Positions 1 to 5,766 of a stretch of 5,766 bases of DNA are shown one piece after another; position 1 is the first letter of the stretch, and each line of letters opens with the position of its first letter. The DNA comes from an uncultured Prevotella sp. (lineage in GTDB: Bacteria; Bacteroidota; Bacteroidia; Bacteroidales; Bacteroidaceae): the NCBI GenBank assembly GCA_946625715.1, contig CAMOTK010000126.1, forward strand, positions 1 to 5,766, given 5' to 3'. Below the pieces are notes generated by a model. It was given only the letters and a program-made list of their open reading frames with translations, ran no database searches and was not told where the DNA came from. Made by a program: the position numbers and the translations under genes.

Positions 1-2336
1 GCACGCTGATAGTGTCGTTCTTGCTCTACCTCGTGGCTGTCGACATCAATTTCCTCTGGCTCTTCGGCAAGTCGCCCAGCATGAGCGACGTGAAGAACAC
101 GCGTCCGGCTCAGGCTTCCGAGATTTATAGTGCCGACGGCAAGCTGATTGGCAAGTTCTTCAGCGAGAACCGCACGCCCGTCAGCTACGAAGAAGTGGCA
201 CCCGTGTTCTGGCAAGCACTGGTCGATACCGAAGACGAGCGCTTCTACCATCACCACGGCATCGACTTCCAGGCGTTTGCTGCCGCACTGAAGGACTACG
301 TGCTGCACCACGACGCCCGCGGTGCATCGACCATCACCCAGCAGTTGGCCAAGAACCTCTTTCGCGTGCGTACGCAGTACTCTACAGGACTGTTGGGCTA
401 CATCCCGGGCATCAAGATGCTCATCATGAAGAGCAAGGAGTGGATTACAGCCCTGAAGCTGGAGTTCTTCTTCACGAAAGAAGAGATTCTCACGATGTAC
501 GCCAACACGGTAGACTTCGGTTCCAACGCGTTCGGCATCAAGACGGCCAGCAAAACCTACTTCGGCACAACACCCAAACAGCTCACTGCCGACCAGGCTG
601 CCATACTTGTAGGCATGCTGAAAGCCACTACCTACTACAATCCGCGCATCCACCCCGACAATAGCATCCGCCGACGCAACGTGGTCATCGACAACATGGT
701 GACCCACCAGCACCTGACCAAAGCCGAAGGCAATGTGCTGAAGCAGCGCGAGATAGACCTCGACTACAGCGTTGAGAATGCCTACGACGGCGAAGCCAAC
801 TATTTCCGTGAAGCAGTGGCCGACGAACTGAAAGACTGGTGCGAGGAGAACGGCTACGACCGCAATGCCCTCTATACACATGGCTTCAAGATTTACACCA
901 CGCTCGACAGCCGCATGCAGAAGTATGCTGAAGAGGCCGCCCGCAAGCAGATGAAACAGGTGCAGCGCAACTTCAACAACCACTGGGGCAACACCAATCC
1001 CTGGCAAGACGAGCACCATCAGGAAATACCCAACTTCATTGAGAATATTGCCAAGCGCCAGCCGTGCTTCAAACGTCTGGAGAAGCGCTTCCCCAACAAT
1101 CCCGACTCTGTATGGGCCTACATGAACAAGCCACACATGGTGAAACTGTTCGACTACGAGAACGGCACCATCGAAAAAGAAATGAGTTCGATGGACAGCA
1201 TCCGCTACATGGAGCACTTCATGCACTGCGGTTTCGTGGCCATAGAGCCTAATACCGGCCACGTAAAAGCCTGGGTGGGCGACATCAGCTTCGACACCTG
1301 GAAATACGACAAGGTGACGGCCATGCGCCAGCCGGGTTCCACGTTCAAGCTCTTCGTCTATGCCGAAGCCATGAAGCAGGGCATCACCCCGTGCGACCGT
1401 CGCGAGGACAGCTATTTCTCCATGAAAGTGTGGGATCCGCAGAAGAAAGAAGAAGTCACTTGGGCACCTACCAACGCCAACGGCTATTTCACGGGTGCCA
1501 ACATGACGCTGAAGTCGGCCTTCGCACAGAGTATCAACTCCGTGGCCGTGAAGCTCGGCCAGGAAGTAGGCATCGACAACATTGTGAAGACCGCCCACGA
1601 CATGGGCATTGAGAGCAAGCTCGATCCCACGCCGTCGTTGGCACTGGGCTCCAGCGACGTGAATCTGCTCGAACTGGTCAACTCTTACGCCACGGTTGTG
1701 AACGACGGCAAGGTGCACAAGCCTATCATCGTGACCCGTATTGAAGACCGCGACGGCAAGGAAATCTATAGCGCTCGCGAAGAAGAGCATCAGGCCATCT
1801 CCTATCGGGCAGCCTACTTCATGCAACAGATGCTGCAAGGCGGTCTGCGCGAGCCCGGCGGCACGAGCATGAACCTCTGGACCTACATCCGCGACTATGC
1901 CGACACCGAGTTTGGCGGCAAGACTGGCACGTCGAACAACCACTCCGACGCCTGGTTCGTAGGCGTTTCGCCCAAGTTAGTGTGCGGCGCATGGGTTGGC
2001 GGAGAGTATCGCGCCATCCACTTCCGCACCGGGCAGCTGGGCCAAGGTTCGCGCACGGCCTTGCCTATCTGTGGCTTGTTCTACCAGGCAGTGCTCAAAG
2101 ACCCGCACTTCAAGCACTATCATGGCAAGTTTGCGCCGGCACGTCCCGACGAGATACAGGCTTCCGAATACACCTGCACTGGTGTGTACTACCCTGCCCC
2201 GACAGACAGCTTAGGCACCGACAGTCTTGACGAAGGCAGTCAGCCTGTCGACGAGTATCCGAACCCTGAGAACAGCGAAGCCGAACAGCCTGCGGCCACG
2301 CCAACCGACAACCTCGACAACGCAACAGAACTTTGA
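1..2336 (+). CDS. Class A penicillin-binding protein (PBP1A-type), bifunctional transglycosylase/transpeptidase, 5' partial
   Basis: This enzyme polymerises lipid II into glycan strands and cross-links the peptides on the outer face of the inner membrane. The frame is open to the left edge (first whole codon at 3). A GTG at 12 is a possible start but falls inside the hydrophobic membrane anchor, so the real start is probably upstream. Numbering from that GTG, the GT51 transglycosylase domain spans about residues 45-225. It has EDERFYHHHG (E74, predicted catalytic), GASTITQQLAKN from 104, and the KSKEW glutamate E143. A linker of about 170 residues follows. The transpeptidase domain (about 395-690) has STFK (nucleophile S443, K446), SIN at 507-509 and KTGT from 637. 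All expected active-site motifs are present, so the protein should be active. From about residue 730 the tail is acidic, rich in D, E, P, T and S, and probably disordered. The stop overlaps the helicase start. It is the mrcA/ponA class; orthology was not tested. Confidence 0.96.
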   Translation, partial: TLIVSFLLYLVAVDINFLWLFGKSPSMSDVKNTRPAQASEIYSADGKLIGKFFSENRTPVSYEEVAPVFWQALVDTEDERFYHHHGIDFQAFAAALKDYVLHHDARGASTITQQLAKNLFRVRTQYSTGLLGYIPGIKMLIMKSKEWITALKLEFFFTKEEILTMYANTVDFGSNAFGIKTASKTYFGTTPKQLTADQAAILVGMLKATTYYNPRIHPDNSIRRRNVVIDNMVTHQHLTKAEGNVLKQREIDLDYSVENAYDGEANYFREAVADELKDWCEENGYDRNALYTHGFKIYTTLDSRMQKYAEEAARKQMKQVQRNFNNHWGNTNPWQDEHHQEIPNFIENIAKRQPCFKRLEKRFPNNPDSVWAYMNKPHMVKLFDYENGTIEKEMSSMDSIRYMEHFMHCGFVAIEPNTGHVKAWVGDISFDTWKYDKVTAMRQPGSTFKLFVYAEAMKQGITPCDRREDSYFSMKVWDPQKKEEVTWAPTNANGYFTGANMTLKSAFAQSINSVAVKLGQEVGIDNIVKTAHDMGIESKLDPTPSLALGSSDVNLLELVNSYATVVNDGKVHKPIIVTRIEDRDGKEIYSAREEEHQAISYRAAYFMQQMLQGGLREPGGTSMNLWTYIRDYADTEFGGKTGTSNNHSDAWFVGVSPKLVCGAWVGGEYRAIHFRTGQLGQGSRTALPICGLFYQAVLKDPHFKHYHGKFAPARPDEIQASEYTCTGVYYPAPTDSLGTDSLDEGSQPVDEYPNPENSEAEQPAATPTDNLDNATEL

Positions 2337-4060
2337 CACTCGACCTCGATAACAAAGAGTGGCAGGACGCCCTGCAGATTGTGAACTACACCCGTCGCTC
2401 GCTGTTTCTCACAGGAAAGGCGGGCACGGGCAAAAGCACCTTCCTGCGCTATGTGGCGGAGCACACGAAGAAGAAATATGTGGTGCTCGCCCCTACGGGT
2501 ATTGCTGCCATCAATGCCGGCGGCAGCACGCTCCACAGCTTTTTCCGCCTGCCGTTCCACCCCCTGTTGCCCAACGACAGCCGCTACGACAGGCGCCACA
2601 TCCGCGAGACGCTGAAATATCCCAGTGCCCACTGTAAGTTGCTGCGCGAGCTCGACCTTATTATCATAGATGAGATATCGATGGTGCGTGCCGATATCAT
2701 CGACTTCATCGACAAGGTGCTGCGCGTCTACACCCGCAACCCAGAACCTTTCGGCGGCAAACAGCTGCTGTTGGTGGGCGACATCTACCAGTTGGAGCCC
2801 GTGGTGAAGGAAGACGAGCGGCAGTTGCTCAACCCCTTCTATCCCTCAGCCTACTTCTTCCACGCCAAAGTATGGGAGAGGATGCAGCTGGTGAGCATCG
2901 AACTGCGCAAAGTCTACCGTCAGCACGACGACCACTTCATTGCCCTGCTCGACCGCATACGCAACAACACCGCCACAAGTCAGGACCTGAGCGACCTGAA
3001 CCAGCGCGTAGACAACGGCCCGACGGCAGCCGACCCGGCGCCCAAGAGCGGTCTGCGCATTCTGTTGGCCGCCCGTCGCGATGTGGTGGACTATATCAAC
3101 GAGACCCGACTGGCCGAACTCGATGGCGACGCCACACTGTTTCGCGGCACCATCAAGGGCGACTTTCCCGAGACATCGGTTCCCACGCCACTGGAACTGT
3201 CGCTGAAACTCGGCGCACAGATTATCTTCATCAAGAACGACAAAGAGAAGCGCTGGGTGAACGGCACCCTGGGCACCGTGATAGGCATCGACGAGGAAGA
3301 AGGCATCATCGGCGTGATAGACGACGAAGGCCACGAACTGAGCGTGGAGCGCGAGGTATGGGAGAACATGCGCTACACGTTCAACGAGAAAGAGCAGCGC
3401 ATCGAAGAACAGCTGTTAGGCACCTACACGCAGTTTCCGCTGCGCCTGGCGTGGGCCATCACCGTACACAAGAGTCAGGGCCTGACGTTCAATCAGGTGA
3501 CGATAGACTTCACCGGCGGCGTGTTTGCCGGTGGTCAGACCTACGTAGCCTTGTCGCGCTGCACGTCGCTCGAAGGCATCACGCTGCGTGCGCCCATCCG
3601 CCAGCAAGACATCTTTGTGCGCAGCGAGGTGGTACGCTTTGCCAGCCAGTACAACAACCCGCAGCTCATAGCCCGGGCGATGAAGGAAGGCGAGGCCGAC
3701 CGTCAGTACCACGATGCCGTCGAGGCGTTCAATCGTGGCGACTTCGGCCAGTTTATCGACCAGTTCTTCCTGGCCATCCACTCGCGCTACGACATAGAGA
3801 AGCCCCACATCCGCCGCTTCATCCGCCGCAAACTGAACGTCATCAACACGCTCAACTCAGAGGTAGCGGCCCTGAAGCAGGAGAAAGCCCAGCGCGAAAC
3901 GATGCTGAAGCGCCTGGCAGCCGAATATTCGCTGATGGGCAAAGAGTGCGAACGCGAAGGCATGAGCGACGCCGCCATCCGCAATTACGAGAAAGCGCTC
4001 GAATTGTGGCCAGAAGCGCCCGAACCAGCCAAAAGACTCAAAAAACTAAAGAAGAAGTAA
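2333..4060 (+). CDS. Pif1/RecD-like superfamily 1 DNA helicase (AAA family ATPase) with C-terminal TPR
   Basis: This is a predicted cytoplasmic ATP-driven helicase of 575 residues. Pif1/RecD2 relatives move 5'-3' on single-stranded DNA and clear structured or RNA-paired DNA; the substrate here is not shown. Motifs in order: Walker A GKAGTGKS (28-35); motif Ia APTGIAAINAGG followed by STLHSFF (53-71); Walker B DEISM (113-117); motif III GDIYQLEPV (149-157); a WVNGTLGTV segment as in the SH3-like 2B region; VHKSQGLTF (378-386); and YVALSR (404-409) with its arginine finger. The tail has a likely coiled coil (about 494-531), a TPR-like repeat (529-562) and a lysine-rich end. The start is TTG, overlapping the upstream TGA by four bases. 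No ATG lies in frame between the upstream in-frame stop at 2267 and the Walker A motif, and the N-terminus is of normal length for such proteins. The gene is probably translated by coupling from the PBP gene. Confidence 0.93.
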   Translation: MTLDLDNKEWQDALQIVNYTRRSLFLTGKAGTGKSTFLRYVAEHTKKKYVVLAPTGIAAINAGGSTLHSFFRLPFHPLLPNDSRYDRRHIRETLKYPSAHCKLLRELDLIIIDEISMVRADIIDFIDKVLRVYTRNPEPFGGKQLLLVGDIYQLEPVVKEDERQLLNPFYPSAYFFHAKVWERMQLVSIELRKVYRQHDDHFIALLDRIRNNTATSQDLSDLNQRVDNGPTAADPAPKSGLRILLAARRDVVDYINETRLAELDGDATLFRGTIKGDFPETSVPTPLELSLKLGAQIIFIKNDKEKRWVNGTLGTVIGIDEEEGIIGVIDDEGHELSVEREVWENMRYTFNEKEQRIEEQLLGTYTQFPLRLAWAITVHKSQGLTFNQVTIDFTGGVFAGGQTYVALSRCTSLEGITLRAPIRQQDIFVRSEVVRFASQYNNPQLIARAMKEGEADRQYHDAVEAFNRGDFGQFIDQFFLAIHSRYDIEKPHIRRFIRRKLNVINTLNSEVAALKQEKAQRETMLKRLAAEYSLMGKECEREGMSDAAIRNYEKALELWPEAPEPAKRLKKLKKK

Positions 4061-4061
4061 A

Positions 4062-4079
4062 GTTGTGTCCCCACACAAT
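4062..4079 (+). other. Short CCCC-loop hairpin directly after the helicase stop codon
   Basis: TTGTGT (4063-4068) and ACACAA (4073-4078) form a perfect six-pair stem around a CCCC loop, with one possible G-T wobble pair outside it. It begins two bases after the TAA stop. The sequence after it is a run of A, not T, so it is not a canonical intrinsic terminator. It may protect the 3' end of the operon mRNA, or it may be chance. Confidence 0.35.
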
Positions 4080-4098
4080 AAAAAATAAAGAAAAAAGT

Positions 4099-4112
4099 CA
4101 AATAAATATTTG
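4099..4112. repeat. Inverted repeat CAAATA-AA-TATTTG overlapping the distal -33 element
   Basis: CAAATA (4099-4104) and TATTTG (4107-4112) are exact reverse complements separated by two bases. The right arm contains the TTTG that serves as the -33 box of the distal promoter. A dyad placed there could be an operator for a dimeric regulator. The site is entirely AT-rich apart from its outer C and G, so coincidence is possible. No known regulator is assigned. Confidence 0.35.
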
Positions 4113-4140
4113 GCTATTCAATAAAAAAAACTTACCTTTG
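4109..4140 (+). promoter_or_regulatory. Bacteroidetes-type promoter for the small RNA candidate
   Basis: A TTTG -33 box (4109-4112) is followed after 20 bases by TACCTTTG (4133-4140), an exact match to the TAnnTTTG -7 consensus read by the primary sigma factor of Bacteroides and relatives. The spacing is within the usual 19-21 bases. Transcription should begin about 4-7 bases after the -7 box, near 4144-4147. No gene start follows closely; the next strong element is a terminator. Confidence 0.75.
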
Positions 4141-4145
4141 CATTG

Positions 4146-4239
4146 TTATCCTGAAAACAATCTTTTTACCTTAAAAAAAAGACTAATACCTATTGAAGAT
4201 ATGAAGCGATCGCCTGTGAAGGCTGTCGCTTTGTTTTTT
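4146..4239 (+). ncRNA. Candidate small RNA of about 95 nt, family not recognised
   Basis: The candidate is defined by position: a consensus promoter starts transcription near 4146 and a strong hairpin with a T tract ends it near 4239. Between them are about 58 AT-rich bases, including CTTTTTACCTTAAAAAAAAG (4162-4181), which could fold weakly or stay single-stranded, and then the 12-position GC-rich terminator stem. The only ATG, at 4201, lies at the foot of the terminator, so a peptide is unlikely. I do not recognise a known family such as 6S, tmRNA, SRP or RNase P, and the length is too short for most of these. The other reading is an attenuated long leader for gdhA, but I see no alternative antiterminator pairing in the leader. 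The exact ends are estimates. Confidence 0.45.
4204..4239 (+). terminator. Intrinsic (Rho-independent) terminator
   Basis: AAGCGATCGCCT (4204-4215) pairs with AGGCTGTCGCTT (4220-4231) across a GTGA loop, which fits the stable GNRA tetraloop pattern. The 12-position stem has one G-T wobble (4210/4225) and one C-T mismatch (4211/4224). It is followed by TG and six T residues (4234-4239). It would end the small RNA and would also stop read-through from the PBP-helicase operon before gdhA. Confidence 0.82.
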
Positions 4240-4264
4240 ATGTACCAGAAGCCGTCAATATGTT

Positions 4265-4316
4265 ATCGCGCACAATAAATATGCGTAAAAATATCATTTT
4301 TTGAGCAAAATCGCGC
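4265..4316. repeat. Two direct copies of ATCGCGC upstream of the gdhA promoter
   Basis: ATCGCGC occurs at 4265-4271 and again at 4310-4316, 45 bases apart. The second copy is part of the 8-base palindrome TCGCGCGA (4311-4318). These are the only strongly CG-rich words between the terminator and the gdhA promoter. They may be binding sites for an activator or repressor of gdhA, but the words are short and no known site is matched. Confidence 0.25.
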
Positions 4317-4364
4317 GAAAAAGTAACAAAATGATTGTTTTTCTATAAAAAAGTTGATAAAATG

Positions 4365-4395
4365 TTTGGTAATTCGAAAATTTGCTGTAATTTTG
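4365..4395 (+). promoter_or_regulatory. gdhA promoter, Bacteroidetes -33/-7 type
   Basis: A TTTG -33 box (4365-4368) is followed after 19 bases by TAATTTTG (4388-4395), which fits TAnnTTTG exactly. The predicted start of transcription is near 4400, giving a leader of about 63 bases before the gdhA ATG. A and T tracts upstream (4318-4352) may help promoter activity. No other consensus -7 box lies between the terminator and gdhA, so this is the best candidate for the main gdhA promoter. Confidence 0.78.
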
Positions 4396-4399
4396 CAGC

Positions 4400-4462
4400 C
4401 GTAAACAGAATCATTAGACTAAGTCATTCAATAAGTATAACAATTTAAAAAGTAAAAAGATT
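4400..4462 (+). promoter_or_regulatory. gdhA 5' leader without a Shine-Dalgarno
   Basis: The predicted leader is AT-rich and ends in an A-rich stretch just before the ATG. It has no GGAGG-like sequence at the usual distance. A-rich, Shine-Dalgarno-free leaders are normal for highly expressed Bacteroidetes genes, where A residues near the start codon favour initiation. TCATT occurs twice (4411-4415 and 4424-4428). No stable hairpin is evident, which fits efficient unstructured initiation. Confidence 0.6.
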
Positions 4463-5766
4463 ATGAATGCAGCACAAGTAGTTGAGAATCTGAAGCAGAG
4501 ATTCCCCAATGAGCCGGAGTACATCCAGGCCGTGTCACAAGTTCTTCCTACGATTGAAGAAGAGTACAACAAGCACCCCGAGTTTGAGAAGGCCAACCTG
4601 ATTGAGCGCCTGTGCATACCCGATCGCGTGTTTGAGTTCCGCGTGACTTGGGTAGACGACAAGGGCAACGTTCAGACGAACATGGGCTATCGTATCCAGC
4701 ACAACAACGCCATTGGCCCGTACAAAGGCGGTCTGCGCTACCACAAGAGCGTGAATCTGGGTATCCTGAAGTTCCTGGCTTTCGAGCAGACGTTCAAGAA
4801 CTCGCTGACCACCCTGCCGATGGGTGGTGCCAAGGGTGGTTCAGACTTCTCGCCCCGCGGCAAGAGCGATGCCGAGGTGATGCGCTTCTGCCAGGCATTC
4901 ATGAACGAGCTCTATCGCGTGATTGGTCCCGACGAGGACGTACCTGCCGGCGACATCGGCGTAGGCGGCCGCGAGGTGGGCTATCTGTTCGGACAATATA
5001 AGAAGCTGACGCACCAGTTCCAGGGCGTGCTCACGGGTAAGGGCATCCCCTTCGGCGGTTCGCTGATTCGTCCTGAGGCCACAGGCTACGGCTGTGTCTA
5101 CTTCCTGACTTCAATGCTGAAGACGCGCAACATCGAGCTGGCCGGCAAGAAGGTGCTCATCTCGGGTGCCGGCAACGTGGCCCAGTATGCTGCCGAGAAG
5201 TGCCTGCAGCTGGGTGCCACCGTGCTGACGATGTCCGACTCCGACGGCTACATCTACGACCCCGAAGGCATTGATCGCGCCAAGCTCGACTTTATCATGG
5301 AGCTGAAGAACGTAGAGCGCGGCCGCATCAAGGAGTATGTAGAGGAATATCCCAACGCCAAGTACTACGAGGGCAAGCGCCCCTGGTACGAGAAGGCCGA
5401 CATTGCACTGCCTTGCGCTACGCAGAACGAGATCAACGCCGACGAGGCTGCAGCCCTGGTGAAGAACGGTGTGATTGCCGTTGCCGAGGGTGCCAACATG
5501 CCTACCCTGCCTGAGGCTATCAAGATTTTCCAGGATGCCAAGATTCTGTACTCTCCTGGTAAGGCCAGCAACGCCGGTGGTGTATCGGTGAGCGGACTTG
5601 AGATGTCGCAGAACTCGGAGCGTCTGTCGTGGACGGCGAAGGAAGTAGACGACTACCTGAAGCGCATCATGAACGATATTCACGAGAACTGCGTGAAGTA
5701 TGGTACTGAGGCCGACGGCTACATCAACTACGTGAAGGGTGCCAACGTGGCCGGCTTCATGAAGGT
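4463..5766 (+). CDS. gdhA: Glutamate dehydrogenase, hexameric NADP-type, 3' partial
   Basis: GdhA reversibly makes glutamate from 2-oxoglutarate, ammonia and NAD(P)H in the cytoplasm, a main route of ammonia assimilation in Bacteroidales. From the ATG at 4463, 434 codons are visible; relatives have about 445, so only about ten C-terminal residues are missing. The substrate domain shows GPYKGGLR (K88), K112, the catalytic lysine in PMGGAKGG (K124) and PAGDIGVGGRE with the key aspartate D164. The Rossmann domain follows, with SGAGNVAQ (234-241) and SDSDG at 258-262 after the second strand. That Ser-Asp pair resembles NADP enzymes and not the Gly-Pro of the clostridial NAD enzyme, so NADP(H) use is likely; dual cofactor use is known in related genera. 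SNAGGVSVSG (369-378) supplies the glutamate-binding S377. The gene has its own promoter and A-rich leader. In Prevotella, gdhA is known to respond to nitrogen source. The reading frame is intact throughout the visible part. Confidence 0.97.
   Translation, partial: MNAAQVVENLKQRFPNEPEYIQAVSQVLPTIEEEYNKHPEFEKANLIERLCIPDRVFEFRVTWVDDKGNVQTNMGYRIQHNNAIGPYKGGLRYHKSVNLGILKFLAFEQTFKNSLTTLPMGGAKGGSDFSPRGKSDAEVMRFCQAFMNELYRVIGPDEDVPAGDIGVGGREVGYLFGQYKKLTHQFQGVLTGKGIPFGGSLIRPEATGYGCVYFLTSMLKTRNIELAGKKVLISGAGNVAQYAAEKCLQLGATVLTMSDSDGYIYDPEGIDRAKLDFIMELKNVERGRIKEYVEEYPNAKYYEGKRPWYEKADIALPCATQNEINADEAAALVKNGVIAVAEGANMPTLPEAIKIFQDAKILYSPGKASNAGGVSVSGLEMSQNSERLSWTAKEVDDYLKRIMNDIHENCVKYGTEADGYINYVKGANVAGFMK

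Larger units (their letters stand above)
4061..4462 (+). other. AT-rich intergenic region between the helicase gene and gdhA
   Basis: These 402 bases contain no convincing protein gene. In order they hold a short hairpin just after the helicase stop, a dyad overlapping a promoter, a short promoter-to-terminator unit (small RNA candidate), two copies of ATCGCGC, the gdhA promoter and the gdhA leader. The base composition is far more AT-rich than the flanking genes, with many A and T tracts, as is usual for Bacteroidales intergenic DNA. No tRNA cloverleaf or riboswitch core I can recognise is present. Confidence 0.9.

Noticed and set aside
2846..3334. A 162-codon minus-strand open frame opposite the helicase gene
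   Set aside because: It has no recognisable motif and lies wholly within the helicase coding frame, whose motifs continue through it.
4142..4161. Hairpin ATTGTT / AACAAT followed by CTTTTT, resembling a small terminator
   Set aside because: Its 5' arm lies at or before the predicted transcription start, so the RNA would lack most of it. The stem is short and AT-rich. It could act only on read-through from upstream and would be weak.
2872..4278. A 468-codon open frame on the + strand overlapping the helicase gene and running into the intergenic region
   Set aside because: It is a shadow frame. Its product is rich in Arg, His and Pro with no domain, while the overlapping helicase frame has all its motifs in order. 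GC-rich codons leave few stops in this frame.
4201..4278. A 25-codon open frame starting MKRSPVKAV
   Set aside because: It starts at the foot of the terminator and its first ten codons are the terminator stem itself. A transcript from the distal promoter would end before its stop. It has no sign of a translation start.
4317..4343. GAAAAA ... TTTTTC inverted arms with an inner AACAA / TTGTT dyad
   Set aside because: The two pairings are in different registers and made of A and T tracts, so they are likely chance in AT-rich DNA. They may bend the DNA upstream of the promoter but do not form a clear hairpin.
4061..4462. Possible riboswitch, tRNA, attachment site or CRISPR-like repeat in the intergenic region
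   Set aside because: No cloverleaf, no recognisable aptamer core, no regularly spaced repeats and no integrase gene nearby.
5111..5683. A 190-codon minus-strand open frame opposite gdhA
   Set aside because: It is antisense to a well-conserved enzyme, has low-complexity Leu/Val/Gly-rich composition and has no minus-strand promoter match. It is the usual mirror of a GC-rich gene.

Overview
The window looks like chromosomal DNA of a Bacteroidales bacterium, most likely Prevotella or a close relative. Three things point there: two intergenic promoters of the Bacteroidetes -33/-7 type (TTTG, then TAnnTTTG), translation starts preceded by A-rich sequence instead of a Shine-Dalgarno, and protein sequences typical of that order. 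The genus is an inference, since no database search was possible. All genes lie on the + strand. The coding DNA is visibly GC-rich and the one long intergenic region is strongly AT-rich.

Layout: positions 1-2336 hold most of a class A (bifunctional) penicillin-binding protein whose N-terminus lies before the window. Its stop codon overlaps the TTG start of a second gene (2333-4060), a Pif1/RecD-like superfamily 1 helicase with a C-terminal coiled coil and one TPR-like repeat. The two genes are probably co-transcribed. A 402-base intergenic region (4061-4462) follows. Last is gdhA (4463 to the window end), a hexameric-type glutamate dehydrogenase that lacks only about its last ten residues here.

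The intergenic region is the most interesting part. It holds two separate promoters. The distal one (4109-4140) is followed within about 60 bases by a strong intrinsic terminator (4204-4239), with no convincing gene between them. This is the layout of a small RNA gene of roughly 95 nucleotides, or less likely of an attenuated long leader for gdhA. The proximal promoter (4365-4395) matches the consensus and should drive gdhA with a leader of about 60 nucleotides.

Functionally the window joins cell-wall synthesis (PBP), DNA or RNA-DNA unwinding (helicase) and ammonia assimilation (GdhA). The overlap suggests coupled expression of the first two, but nothing shows a shared pathway. gdhA is an independent unit. 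I see no mobile element, CRISPR array, tRNA, rRNA or defence system. Apart from the small-RNA candidate, this is ordinary core-genome sequence.
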